In this document: positions 55,132-63,409 of the stretch, one piece after another | How positions within the stretch are numbered: position 1 is the stretch's first letter | How the letters are laid out: each line of letters starts with the position of its first letter | Assembly (NCBI RefSeq): GCF_913055835.1 | Contig: NZ_CAJXKQ010000002.1 | Location: forward strand, 62,001-126,000 | DNA: 64,000 nt | Reading direction: 5' to 3' | Source of the DNA: an uncultured Marinobacter sp. | GTDB lineage: Bacteria > Pseudomonadota > Gammaproteobacteria > Pseudomonadales > Oleiphilaceae | The notes under the pieces: model-generated | Seen by the model: the letters and a program-made list of their open reading frames with translations, nothing else | Database searches by the model: none | Told to the model about the DNA's origin: nothing | Translations under genes and position numbers: made by a program

Positions 55132-56061
55132 CTAGATATTCAGAACATCCAAACGCCCGAAGTCCGTTTGTGCCTCAGGTTCCGCCGTCTGAACGGCCTG
55201 GCGCTTACCACCAAGGCGCTTGCCTTCCTTGAAATCGTAGAGATTGGTATCCGCCAGGTGCGAGGGTTCCACATTGCACATGGCGCGGAACATGGTTTCG
55301 AGCCGACCCGGGTGCTGTTTATCCCAGGTCTGGAACATGTCCTTTATCACCTGGCGCTGAAGATTCTCCTGGGAACCACACAGGTTACACGGGATGATGG
55401 GGAAGTCCCGAAGCCCCGCATAGCGGGCGATATCTTTTTCCCGGCTGTAGGCCAGCGGCCGGATAACCGTGTTGCGGCCATCGTCACTGTGCAGAACCGG
55501 AGGCATGGACTTCAGCTTGCCGCCGTAGAACATGTTCAGAAACAGGGTTTCCAGCAGGTCGTCCCTGTGGTGGCCCAGGGCTATCTTGGTAACCCCGTGC
55601 TCCTCTGCAAAATTATAGAGAATTCCGCGTCGTAGCCGGCTACACAGACCGCAGGTAGTCTTCCCTTCCGGCACTTTTTCCTTAACAATACTGTAGGTGT
55701 CTTTTTCGATGATGTGATACTCGATACCCATGGAGGACAGGTATTCGGGCAATACATGTTCCGGGAAGCCGGGTTGCTTCTGATCGAGGTTGACGGCAAT
55801 CAGCTCGAACGAAACCGGGGCACTTTTCTGCAGGTTGAGCAGAATATCAAGCATGGCGTAAGAGTCTTTGCCACCGCTGAGGCAGCACATGACTTTGTCG
55901 CCGGCTTCAATCATCGAGAAATCGGCAATCGCCTGCCCGACTTCGCGGCGCAGACGTTTCTGCAGCTTGTTCAACTCCAGTTTCTGGCGGCGCTCCCGCT
56001 CTGGGTTGAGGGACTGTTCGGAACTGGCGATCATTGCTTCGGACATACCAACTACGTTCAT
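55132..56061 (-). CDS. ttcA: tRNA 2-thiocytidine(32) synthetase TtcA
   Basis: TtcA uses a 4Fe-4S cluster and ATP to thiolate cytidine 32 of some tRNAs. The 309-aa product has the PP-loop [19 protein letters not shown], the [10 protein letters not shown] and [13 protein letters not shown] cysteine motifs that hold the cluster, and [20 protein letters not shown]. The reading frame extends far upstream on the minus strand across the TetR gene, but that part is not conserved. ATG 56061 or 56046 is the likely start; neither has a good ribosome-binding site. Confidence 0.94.
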   Translation of the reverse strand: MNVVGMSEAMIASSEQSLNPERERRQKLELNKLQKRLRREVGQAIADFSMIEAGDKVMCCLSGGKDSYAMLDILLNLQKSAPVSFELIAVNLDQKQPGFPEHVLPEYLSSMGIEYHIIEKDTYSIVKEKVPEGKTTCGLCSRLRRGILYNFAEEHGVTKIALGHHRDDLLETLFLNMFYGGKLKSMPPVLHSDDGRNTVIRPLAYSREKDIARYAGLRDFPIIPCNLCGSQENLQRQVIKDMFQTWDKQHPGRLETMFRAMCNVEPSHLADTNLYDFKEGKRLGGKRQAVQTAEPEAQTDFGRLDVLNI

Positions 56062-56118
56062 AAGGCAAGTGGACGTGGGATTATACGCGTCACATGGATT
56101 CAGGGACAGGATACCGAC

Positions 56119-56763
56119 ATGGATATGTTGCAATCGAGTGAAGAGGCCGCAGGCAAACGGGAACAGAACCGCATACGGAACCGAAGGGCTATCCTGCATG
56201 CCGCCCGGGAGTGTTTTCGGGAACGCGGTTACGAAAACTCCACGATCCGCGACATCGTACGTCGCACGGGGCTTGCCGCCGGTACTTTTTACAATTATTT
56301 TTCCAGCAAACAAGACATATTTGCCGCCCTGCTCACCGACTTCCTCACCCACCTGAACGACAATCTTATCCGTCATCGGCGCTCGGCAAATACCACCGAG
56401 GATTTCCTCCATTACGCCTATCTGGCCCTTTTCACCGCAACAGCGAGGGATCCATTGGTTTACGAGCTGGCGCATCGCAATGATCGCGCGCTTCGGGAAC
56501 TGTTCGGTTCCGATATTCTCGGTCTGACCATGCTCTCCCTGGAAGACGACGTCCGCGAGGCAATGGAGCGAGGGCTGCTCCCCCGGCTCGATCATGAATA
56601 TCTGTGCGCCGCATTTTTCGGCGTCGCCTACGAGATCAGCCTGACGCTCGCAAGGCGCGCCCACAGGAACCCGGAATCAGCGGATGCTGAAGCCCTGGCC
56701 GCAACCCGGTTTTCAAGCGCTCTGTTCATGGGCGGCCTTCCCGGGCTGTCTGCACTTCCCTGA
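56119..56763 (+). CDS. TetR family transcriptional regulator
   Basis: The 214-aa protein has an N-terminal TetR DNA-binding domain ([51 protein letters not shown], positions about 21-72, read here by its helix-turn-helix [18 protein letters not shown]) and an all-helical ligand domain. The target is unknown; the divergent neighbour is ttcA. The ATG at 56119 follows an AGGAT-type ribosome-binding site; the open frame upstream on the plus strand runs antisense to ttcA and is not real. Confidence 0.9.
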   Translation: MDMLQSSEEAAGKREQNRIRNRRAILHAARECFRERGYENSTIRDIVRRTGLAAGTFYNYFSSKQDIFAALLTDFLTHLNDNLIRHRRSANTTEDFLHYAYLALFTATARDPLVYELAHRNDRALRELFGSDILGLTMLSLEDDVREAMERGLLPRLDHEYLCAAFFGVAYEISLTLARRAHRNPESADAEALAATRFSSALFMGGLPGLSALP

Positions 56764-56782
56764 TAGCCGGGAGTGGCCTAAC

Positions 56783-57457
56783 ATGGGCCCTATGACAGAG
56801 CGCCATTCTCCGATAAATGCCTCCTACCCTGGAGCAGCAAATGAAGATGACTGCCTGGAACAGCAGATTCAACACCTGCTGGTGGCCGTTGAGCACGAAC
56901 TGCGGTCAGCACCGGCAGGCATGAATGAATTATCCCTGATCAAGGCACTTCAGAAGCCGCCCTGGGAGCTGCTCGGTAACGTTATTTTCAGCGAACCGGA
57001 AAAGCTATACCCGGTTCATTTTCTCCTGTTCCATGTGCTTTACCGCCTGCGGGACCAGTTGTCCGAGGCCGGCGAGAGCCTTCGGATTTCGCCTCTCAGT
57101 ATCCGCATCGAAGCGCAGACTGTGGTCAGTGGCGAAGGGATGCCCGACAGTGTCGACACACTTCGCCATTTCTATCTGGACCTCTCCCAGTACCGTCTGC
57201 CAGAGGAAGCCATCCAGCAGATAATGAATGACTTCTGGGCAGGCGCCCCTGGCCAGGCACCTGCACAGTCCGAAACAAGGGAGGCGGCGGAAGCACTGGG
57301 CTTCAATGCGGTTCCCGCCGATTTTCCTACGGTCAAGAAACGTTTCCGCCGCGCAGTGATGCATGCCCACCCGGACCGCGGCGGCAAGACCGAAACCATT
57401 CAGCATCTCAATCAGGCCTTCGCCGTACTGAAAGCCCATTTCCGCCACAGCATTTGA
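56783..57457 (+). CDS. DnaJ-related co-chaperone-like protein
   Basis: The 224-aa protein has an N-terminal DNAJ_related domain (about residues 30-125, with QIQHLLVAVEHELRSAPAGM, FSEPEKLYPVHFLLFHVLYRL) and a short C-terminal J domain (about 165-224) with the HPD motif in HAHPDRGGKTETIQHLNQAF. The HPD motif suggests it can stimulate an Hsp70. The N-terminal family has no known function. ATG 56783 follows GGGAG; ATG 56792 is an alternative. It starts 19 bp after the TetR gene, so co-transcription is likely. Confidence 0.85.
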   Translation: MGPMTERHSPINASYPGAANEDDCLEQQIQHLLVAVEHELRSAPAGMNELSLIKALQKPPWELLGNVIFSEPEKLYPVHFLLFHVLYRLRDQLSEAGESLRISPLSIRIEAQTVVSGEGMPDSVDTLRHFYLDLSQYRLPEEAIQQIMNDFWAGAPGQAPAQSETREAAEALGFNAVPADFPTVKKRFRRAVMHAHPDRGGKTETIQHLNQAFAVLKAHFRHSI

Positions 57458-57502
57458 CCGGCCTGTTCGGGCTGGCCGGGGAACAGAACCACAGGAGACG
57501 AT

Positions 57503-58534
57503 ATGCCGTTCAATGCATTCCTTAAGATTTCCATGATCGTCGCTTTTATGGCGACAGCCATCTCAGCGCGCGCAGATCTTGTTGTCCTGCAATATCATCA
57601 CGTCAGTGATTCAACGCCGCCCGCCACCAGCACGTCAGTCTCTCTGTTTGAAGGCCAACTGGACATGATCGCTGATCTGGAGCTGAAAGTTGTGGATCTT
57701 CAGAAAGGCACCGAGACAAGCCTGGCCGGCAACGATGAACAAGGTAATCGCATCGCCATTACCTTCGATGACGCTTATGACTCCGTCTACCATACCGCGG
57801 CGCCAATGCTGGCTGACAAGGCCTACCCCTACACGATTTTTGTAAACACCGAAGCCGTTGGCCGCAACGGCTACATGACCTGGGATCAAATTCGGGAGCT
57901 GGCCGAGCGCCCGGGCGTAACCATTGCCAACCACAGCGCAGACCATGGTCACCTGGCCAGGAAGCCAAACGAAAGCGAAAGTGACTGGCAGGCCCGGGCC
58001 ACCAACAGCCTTGATTCGGCCCAGCAGGCCCTCAACCGGGAACTGGACGCACCGGCGCCCATGTTCGCGTATCCCTACGGAGAGTTTGACAAGGCACTGG
58101 AGCGCAAAGTTGCCGAGCGTGGCTGGTACGGCTTTGGCCAGCAGTCAGGGGCCATTGGCGAGAAAACCGGCAAAACCCGACTGCCTCGCTTTCCGATGGC
58201 GAACGCCTATGGCCAACTCGGGAGCCTTGAGAACAAGCTTCGCAGCAAAGCCTTCCCTGTCGATACCGATAAGCTGCCAGACGGCGTGATCTCGCAGAAT
58301 CCGCCTAAACTGGTTTTCCCACTCGTGGCCCCCATTGATGCCAATCGACTGACCTGCTTTGCCTCCGGTCAGGGGCGAATTGACTTTGACGTCATTGACG
58401 GCAATGTGGAAGTGGAGGCACCAGAGGCCTTCAACAGCCGGCGATTCCGTTACAACTGCACGCACCCTGCCGGTGATGGCAGCTACTATTGGTTGTCCCA
58501 GCAATGGCTGGATCTGAGTAAGCCGGAGGACTGA
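57503..58534 (+). CDS. Polysaccharide deacetylase family protein (exported)
   Basis: The 343-aa protein has a signal peptide (residues 1-24, ending SARA) and a NodB-type deacetylase domain. The metal and catalytic motifs are visible: TFDDAYDS (Asp-Asp) and NHSADHGHL (HxxxH), then APMFAYPYGEFD. The extra C-terminal 80 residues end with YYWLSQQWLDL. It should act in the periplasm on an N-acetylated glycan; the PgaB-like N-terminal pattern QYHHVSDSTP suggests a poly-GlcNAc-type substrate. It is convergent with the next gene (4-bp gap). Confidence 0.87.
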   Translation: MPFNAFLKISMIVAFMATAISARADLVVLQYHHVSDSTPPATSTSVSLFEGQLDMIADLELKVVDLQKGTETSLAGNDEQGNRIAITFDDAYDSVYHTAAPMLADKAYPYTIFVNTEAVGRNGYMTWDQIRELAERPGVTIANHSADHGHLARKPNESESDWQARATNSLDSAQQALNRELDAPAPMFAYPYGEFDKALERKVAERGWYGFGQQSGAIGEKTGKTRLPRFPMANAYGQLGSLENKLRSKAFPVDTDKLPDGVISQNPPKLVFPLVAPIDANRLTCFASGQGRIDFDVIDGNVEVEAPEAFNSRRFRYNCTHPAGDGSYYWLSQQWLDLSKPED

Positions 58535-58538
58535 AGCC

Positions 58539-59597
58539 TCATTCCTCCACCTGCATCAGGCCGATCTCACCGCGCCTGATGTGGGGGATTTTACGGGGGC
58601 CGGTACTGGTTTCTGTAACGGTTTGGCCCTTCAGATCTTCCTCCCGGGTAAAAACGACCAGCCAACGCTCTCCCTGACCCGGGAACGCGGGAACCCACGC
58701 TTCCAAGTAGCCGCGCCGGTGCCAGTTTTCCGGGGTGAAGTCCATCACCAGGTCGGTCACCAATCTTAAGGGTGCCATCGTTTCATCCAGGAACGCCAGG
58801 GAAGGCACGAACACCCCGTTTTTGGCATAGGAGCGCAGGCGGATGACCAGACTGGCATGCTCGTCCGCGCCCGGGAGCGCAATCAATTGGTAAGGGCTGG
58901 TTCCGGAGAGAAACGGGTGGGTTGCTGAATCGTCCGAGAGGGTAACGCCGAACTCGCGCCCCGATTGCCACTTTTTCGGATCGGCACCATCCATTGACTC
59001 GCAACAGGTAGCTGAAAACCGGGTAAAAAAGTCATCGGCTGGAGCCTCAACACCCAAAATGGCAAAGGCGTCCGGGTCATAACCCTCTACCGGCGTCTGT
59101 TTTGCTCCATCGGGCCCCGCATGGTAGACGCTGGCTTCGGTGATCTGAACCGGTGGCTCAACCAGCCCTTTCTCAATGTCAGAGCGGGTGTCCGGCCGAT
59201 AATAGCTGACCCGTACATTACCTTCGGCGTCTCGCCACGTGAAATAGGGTTGCGGCTCACCGGGCCGAATGTAGCCATTTTTTTCGAGCTCGCCGGCATC
59301 GGGGTAATTCTCAAGCGTGTACTCGGTTTCCTCCTGCAGCCCTGATTCAGCACTCGCCCCATTGCCCGACTGTGCTGTTTCTACCCCGGGCCCCGCATTG
59401 TCCCGCTCTTCAGCGTCTTTTTCAGAGTCTGTACTGTCGGCTCTGGCGATGGGCGAATACCGCACACGGCCCTGCTCGTCCACCCAGGTAAAATAGCCGT
59501 CCCGTTCCGACACTGTCGATCCGCCAATCTGACAACCTCCGAGAAGTGCTGCCAGAAAAAGGCACAAGGCTGGTTTTCCTACAGAGCCACTGATCAC
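58539..59597 (-). CDS. FilE-like lipoprotein, last gene of the fil-like cluster
   Basis: The 352-aa protein has a lipoprotein signal with Cys22 in LLGGCQIGG. Two copies of a DUF4124-like motif, YFTWVDEQGRVRYSP (residues 35-49) and YFTWRDAEGNVRVSY (118-132), are joined by an acidic Ser/Glu-rich linker. A C-terminal domain includes TCCESMDG and WLVVFTREEDLKG. Overall it resembles the MalM-like/FilE putative pilus-assembly proteins of Acinetobacter. The start is GTG at 59597, without a clear ribosome-binding site. Function is unknown. Confidence 0.65.
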   Translation of the reverse strand: MISGSVGKPALCLFLAALLGGCQIGGSTVSERDGYFTWVDEQGRVRYSPIARADSTDSEKDAEERDNAGPGVETAQSGNGASAESGLQEETEYTLENYPDAGELEKNGYIRPGEPQPYFTWRDAEGNVRVSYYRPDTRSDIEKGLVEPPVQITEASVYHAGPDGAKQTPVEGYDPDAFAILGVEAPADDFFTRFSATCCESMDGADPKKWQSGREFGVTLSDDSATHPFLSGTSPYQLIALPGADEHASLVIRLRSYAKNGVFVPSLAFLDETMAPLRLVTDLVMDFTPENWHRRGYLEAWVPAFPGQGERWLVVFTREEDLKGQTVTETSTGPRKIPHIRRGEIGLMQVEE

Positions 59598-59630
59598 TGC
59601 GAATGACTACCCTTTGTTCAATGGCACCAC

Positions 59631-61256
59631 TCAGAACCTGGTCCGGAAACTGAGGCCTGCCATGACAACCCTCAGCGATGTCTTGATATCGAGCCCGGCA
59701 TAAGGGTTGTAGATAATGTTGGTGATGTTGTCGCAGTTTACGTTACAGCTGGTATCCGCGGGAATCGACTCCACCGAATGTAGATAGCTGAGATTCATGT
59801 CAATCTCGGTATCCTTGTCCCACTGGTACCCCATACCAATACTATAAAGGTTGGCCCCGCCAAACGGTGCCATTACCTGTCGCTGATCATCCGGGATAAC
59901 GGAATCCCGTATCTCCACCCCGGCACGCAGGTCCAGACGGGAAGACGCGTGAAACTCCATGCCAAACGCCCAGTTCCACTGACTCTTGAAACCCAGGGGC
60001 AGCCTCAGGGTATTCGGCGTGGCATTGTCCGGTGACAGGATCCGGGCCGCATTGAGAAACTCCAGGTTGCGATCAAACCGGAAAACAAAGGCATCCCACT
60101 GTTTGTAATCGGTCCAGCCAATATCAGCGTTCAGGGTCAGTTTCGGATGCACGTCAACACTGATACCGGTCTGGAAGTGCTGGGGGTAAACCAGATCCAT
60201 ACTGACGTTGCCGGACTCCTTGGGGGCACCGGACGGCAGGCTCAGAATCGCCGAGGTAATAGCACCAAGCACGGATCCGTTCACGCTTTGCCAGAAGCCG
60301 GACCAGTCGTCGGTGTACTGGATCTCGAACGTGCCCTTCATATTCATTTCAGCTTCGGAGGTGTAGCTTGCGCCCCAGCTGAACCAGTCCGTCGGCTCCC
60401 ACATAACACCCAGAGCATAGGTGGGGGACAGCGTTTCCTGAACGTTGATGTTCAGCGCGCCGATGTCATCCCAGGGTCCAACGTTACCACCACACAGCGC
60501 CAGCCAGGGCTGAAGGGGCTCATCGCCACTCTCGCAGTTGAAGGCGTCCTGCAGTACTTCCGCCACCCCCAGCAGCAGGTTGGGCGCACGCATGTACTGA
60601 TCTGCCGCGATCCCCATATGGGAGAGGTGTATGCCGGCTCCCACCGACCAATCGTCATTTATCTCGTAACCCACCGTTGGTGACAGATAGGTGGTGCGCT
60701 GCAACGCCGTGGCCTGGGGTTGATAACGGCCGGGGTCATCCTTGTCACGGTAGAAGCCAGCCGCGAGCGGCAGGTAGAAGGCATTACCGAAGGTCAGCTT
60801 TGAGCCCGGCGGGTTGATGCTGATCCCAGCTGAAGGTGCCAGGGCCGGTCCCGGAGGCGCACGCAGAATTCCGTATCCGGGTAAATACAGCGCCACGTTG
60901 TTGGTGTGGCTGTGGGTATTGGCAACCGGGTCCCGTTGTTTTCCCGTCTGAGGATCAATCTCCAGCCCGTCAATACCGAAAATCTCATAGCCGTCCGGTG
61001 CCGTGAAGTCCGCGTCAATGTCCAGATAGACGCTCATCAGGTTCACTTCCAGTTGCCGGCCGTCCAGCTTGGTCAGACCCGCAGGGTTATAGTGAATCGC
61101 CATGATCCCCGGCGGATCAGCAGTCACGGCGTTACCGAGCGCCAGTGCCTTGGGATGAATGGTCAAATTCTGCGCCAGCTGGGCCTGTGCGCCACAGGAG
61201 ATGGTCGTGGCGATCAGGGCCGCGAGAATCCGACGGTTGTGGCTTTTTTGTCCCAT
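59631..61256 (-). CDS. FadL/OmpP1-like outer membrane protein (FilD-like)
   Basis: The 541-aa protein has a signal peptide (residues 1-27, ending GAQA), the FadL-family N-terminal hatch motif MAIHYNPAGLTKLDG, and a large set of amphipathic strands. It ends in LSFRTRF with a terminal Phe, typical of outer-membrane beta barrels. FadL relatives import hydrophobic compounds, which would suit a hydrocarbon-using marine bacterium, but its place in the fil-like cluster suggests FilD. ATG 61256 follows GAAGGA; the 14 upstream codons are open but not signal-like. Confidence 0.72.
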   Translation of the reverse strand: MGQKSHNRRILAALIATTISCGAQAQLAQNLTIHPKALALGNAVTADPPGIMAIHYNPAGLTKLDGRQLEVNLMSVYLDIDADFTAPDGYEIFGIDGLEIDPQTGKQRDPVANTHSHTNNVALYLPGYGILRAPPGPALAPSAGISINPPGSKLTFGNAFYLPLAAGFYRDKDDPGRYQPQATALQRTTYLSPTVGYEINDDWSVGAGIHLSHMGIAADQYMRAPNLLLGVAEVLQDAFNCESGDEPLQPWLALCGGNVGPWDDIGALNINVQETLSPTYALGVMWEPTDWFSWGASYTSEAEMNMKGTFEIQYTDDWSGFWQSVNGSVLGAITSAILSLPSGAPKESGNVSMDLVYPQHFQTGISVDVHPKLTLNADIGWTDYKQWDAFVFRFDRNLEFLNAARILSPDNATPNTLRLPLGFKSQWNWAFGMEFHASSRLDLRAGVEIRDSVIPDDQRQVMAPFGGANLYSIGMGYQWDKDTEIDMNLSYLHSVESIPADTSCNVNCDNITNIIYNPYAGLDIKTSLRVVMAGLSFRTRF

Positions 61257-61294
61257 GAAGTCCTTCCCTTCCCGTAGATCGTCAACGACACCAA

Positions 61295-62305
61295 TCACTC
61301 TTTAAGACCGGAGAAGTTAATGGGCAGGGAGACCCCCAGGGAGAAGTCCGGAGCATCTTCGGTCAGGCCAATACCCAGGCTGGTGTTGACAATGGTGGTG
61401 TCGCTGACGCGGGTACCGAGCGACATGCTCAGGAAACCTGTCATCTGGTCCTGGGCGACGGCCTGGTCGCCATTGGAGAAGGTGAGAATGGTTTCATCGC
61501 TGTAGCTGAGCTGAGCCGAGATACTCAGGGAGATGTCGTACGACAGGGAATAGGCAAAACCGGCCGAGCCGGATAGCCCAAAGCCGGGGTCCACCTCTTC
61601 CAGAAGGCGTGCACCTCGTACCTGCTGCAGATTTTCAGCCGGGAGGTTATAGGTAGCACTTACCGAACCAAAAACCACCACCGGATCGAGAACTTTCGAC
61701 AGGCTCGCGCCCCCACCAACCGAATAGTATCCGCTGCCAGTGGACAGCTGTTCGTTGATGTCTATCTCGTAGGGGCTGACACCGGTCTTGGTGGACAGGG
61801 TTCCGAACAGTGTGGTCGACATCTTGCCCGGAACATAGGCGAACGGCTGCCAGCGCCCGGTAAAGGAAATGTCGCCAAAGTCGTAAATATTGAGCTCGTC
61901 CTGGGTATCGTATTTGACTACCAGGGGAATACGGGTCCCTACCGTCAGGTTGTCCAGAAGGCCATAATCGTAGGAAAAAGCGTTGGTGAAGCTGTGTGTT
62001 GCTGATGGCACCACGTCCAGATTTCTCACCGATCCATTGGTAATGGCCAGGTCCAGCCGCTGGTCCGCCGTGTAGGAATAGTCGAAAGAATAGTTCAGGG
62101 AATGGGAGCCCTTCTTCTGCAACGAATAGTTCTTCTCCGCCGCCTGGAACACTTCTTCAAGCTGCTGTGAAGCGTCCTCGTCTCCCTCCTGCTTGGCCAG
62201 CGCTTCCCGCGCCTGATCCACACTTCCTTCCTGCGCCAGGGCCATGCCCGGAAGCAGACCTGCCGTGGAAACAAGGATAAAACCTCGCACAAACCAACGA
62301 TTCAT
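61295..62305 (-). CDS. Exported beta-rich outer-membrane-type protein (FilC-like)
   Basis: The 336-aa protein has a signal peptide (MNRWFVRG, cleavage near GMALA), a short helical Glu/Gln-rich linker (residues 28-60), and then repeated amphipathic strands such as HSLNYSFDYSYTADQRLDLAI and LSYDISLSISAQLSYSDETIL. This looks like a beta barrel resembling annotated transporters or FilC. It lacks a C-terminal Phe, since the chain ends NFSGLKE. It lies between the C39 peptidase gene and the FadL-like gene with short gaps. Confidence 0.65.
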   Translation of the reverse strand: MNRWFVRGFILVSTAGLLPGMALAQEGSVDQAREALAKQEGDEDASQQLEEVFQAAEKNYSLQKKGSHSLNYSFDYSYTADQRLDLAITNGSVRNLDVVPSATHSFTNAFSYDYGLLDNLTVGTRIPLVVKYDTQDELNIYDFGDISFTGRWQPFAYVPGKMSTTLFGTLSTKTGVSPYEIDINEQLSTGSGYYSVGGGASLSKVLDPVVVFGSVSATYNLPAENLQQVRGARLLEEVDPGFGLSGSAGFAYSLSYDISLSISAQLSYSDETILTFSNGDQAVAQDQMTGFLSMSLGTRVSDTTIVNTSLGIGLTEDAPDFSLGVSLPINFSGLKE

Positions 62306-62359
62306 CCTGACTCCCTTATTTTATTTGTAGTGTTCCTGACCCGGGGATTGCCCGGTGAA

Positions 62360-63160
62360 TTAGTTACGACGGTAATGCAACTGCTTTCTTGTGTTCTCGA
62401 CACTGCCGTCGGGATTGTTTTTCTGGCGTTCCAGCAGATTCTGGATCCGCCTCTGGGTGGACTCGTGAAACGCCGGTATCCGTTCCAGCGCCAGAAGGGT
62501 CATTGTCTGGTCATCCACAAAGCGAAGGTCTTCCTCCTTCAGCTCGAGGTTGTCCAGGGGCTTGTCACTGCCTGGAAAGACGATGAAAAGCACGTTGTCG
62601 TCCCACTTTTCCTCGAACTGCGCCAGAGTAAAGGAAATATTGCCTACGGAAGGATCGGCTACATAGGCGCGCCCGTCGCGGATCGTCCGTAACACCACGA
62701 AATGCTTGAAGCCCGCATGATGGATGGGCACGATTGCCGGGTGGTCCAGGTCCTTGAGGTCATCAATCGTGGCCCGGAAGCCACCTGATGGGTAGCCGAG
62801 CGCCGTAACCAGCCGCTTCATATCGAGCATTGAAAACGCCCGGCGCTCAACAATGCGCTCACTTTCCCCGTAGTGGAGTAAGCCCTCCATGACCTGACGT
62901 TCGGACAAGGTCCGCCCGAGGTAGAAGTTCAAGACCGTAGTCAGTGCCGCGCTTCCGCAGCTGTAGTCATAGGCCTGCCGTACGATATTCCGGAATTTTT
63001 GCTCAACCAGCGGCTCGACCCGGACATCAGAGCGTATTTCAACAGGGCTTGAATCCACGTCCTGTTCGATAACGATCTGGCCCTTCTCAAAAGGCTCCAC
63101 CACGGTCGCTTCCTGCACCATGGTGAATGTAAGAATGGATCCAGCGAGCACCAGCAGCAT
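62360..63160 (-). CDS. Free-standing C39 family cysteine peptidase (FilB-like)
   Basis: The 266-aa protein has an N-terminal hydrophobic signal or anchor (residues 1-16). It carries a C39 peptidase domain with the catalytic Cys in YDYSCGSAALTTVLNFYLG, His in HHAGFKHFVVLRTI and Asp in AYVADPSVGN. C39 domains normally sit on ABC exporters and cut double-Gly leader peptides; here the domain is alone with no transporter. The same situation occurs in Acinetobacter FilB. It is the first gene of the four-gene cluster. No obvious double-Gly substrate is seen nearby. Confidence 0.75.
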   Translation of the reverse strand: MLLVLAGSILTFTMVQEATVVEPFEKGQIVIEQDVDSSPVEIRSDVRVEPLVEQKFRNIVRQAYDYSCGSAALTTVLNFYLGRTLSERQVMEGLLHYGESERIVERRAFSMLDMKRLVTALGYPSGGFRATIDDLKDLDHPAIVPIHHAGFKHFVVLRTIRDGRAYVADPSVGNISFTLAQFEEKWDDNVLFIVFPGSDKPLDNLELKEEDLRFVDDQTMTLLALERIPAFHESTQRRIQNLLERQKNNPDGSVENTRKQLHYRRN

Positions 63161-63409
63161 GTCAGACGAAGTCCCTGTTTTTATTGGCCACAGTATTAAT
63201 CGGGTTACATGTTGTTACGGTAAGATACCGAAAAGCCTGCGCCCTTAAAGATAACTGTGCCTCAAATCTGTCGCTGCAGGAGGGGCCTTGCTGGGTGGAT
63301 TTGAGAACTGGTTCAAGGCGCCGCCCGAGAAGGCCTCGGGAGTTGACGCAACGGCGCAAAGCCGGTATCAACACCAGTCCAGACACCCAATTTTCCGATG
63401 TAGATCCTG
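63161..63409. other. Divergent intergenic region, fil-like cluster / MalT-like regulator
   Basis: This 249-bp region has no convincing gene. It contains a perfect palindrome CGGTA-AGA-TACCG at 63218-63230 and a nearby GTTAC direct repeat (63204-63208 and 63214-63218, approximately). These could be operator sites for the divergent regulator. Small frames on both strands look like shadows. Confidence 0.45.

Noticed and set aside
56062..56664. N-terminal extension of ttcA by about 200 residues
   Set aside because: It runs antisense to the TetR gene and has no similarity to TtcA; TtcA proteins start near the PP-loop as in the shorter form.
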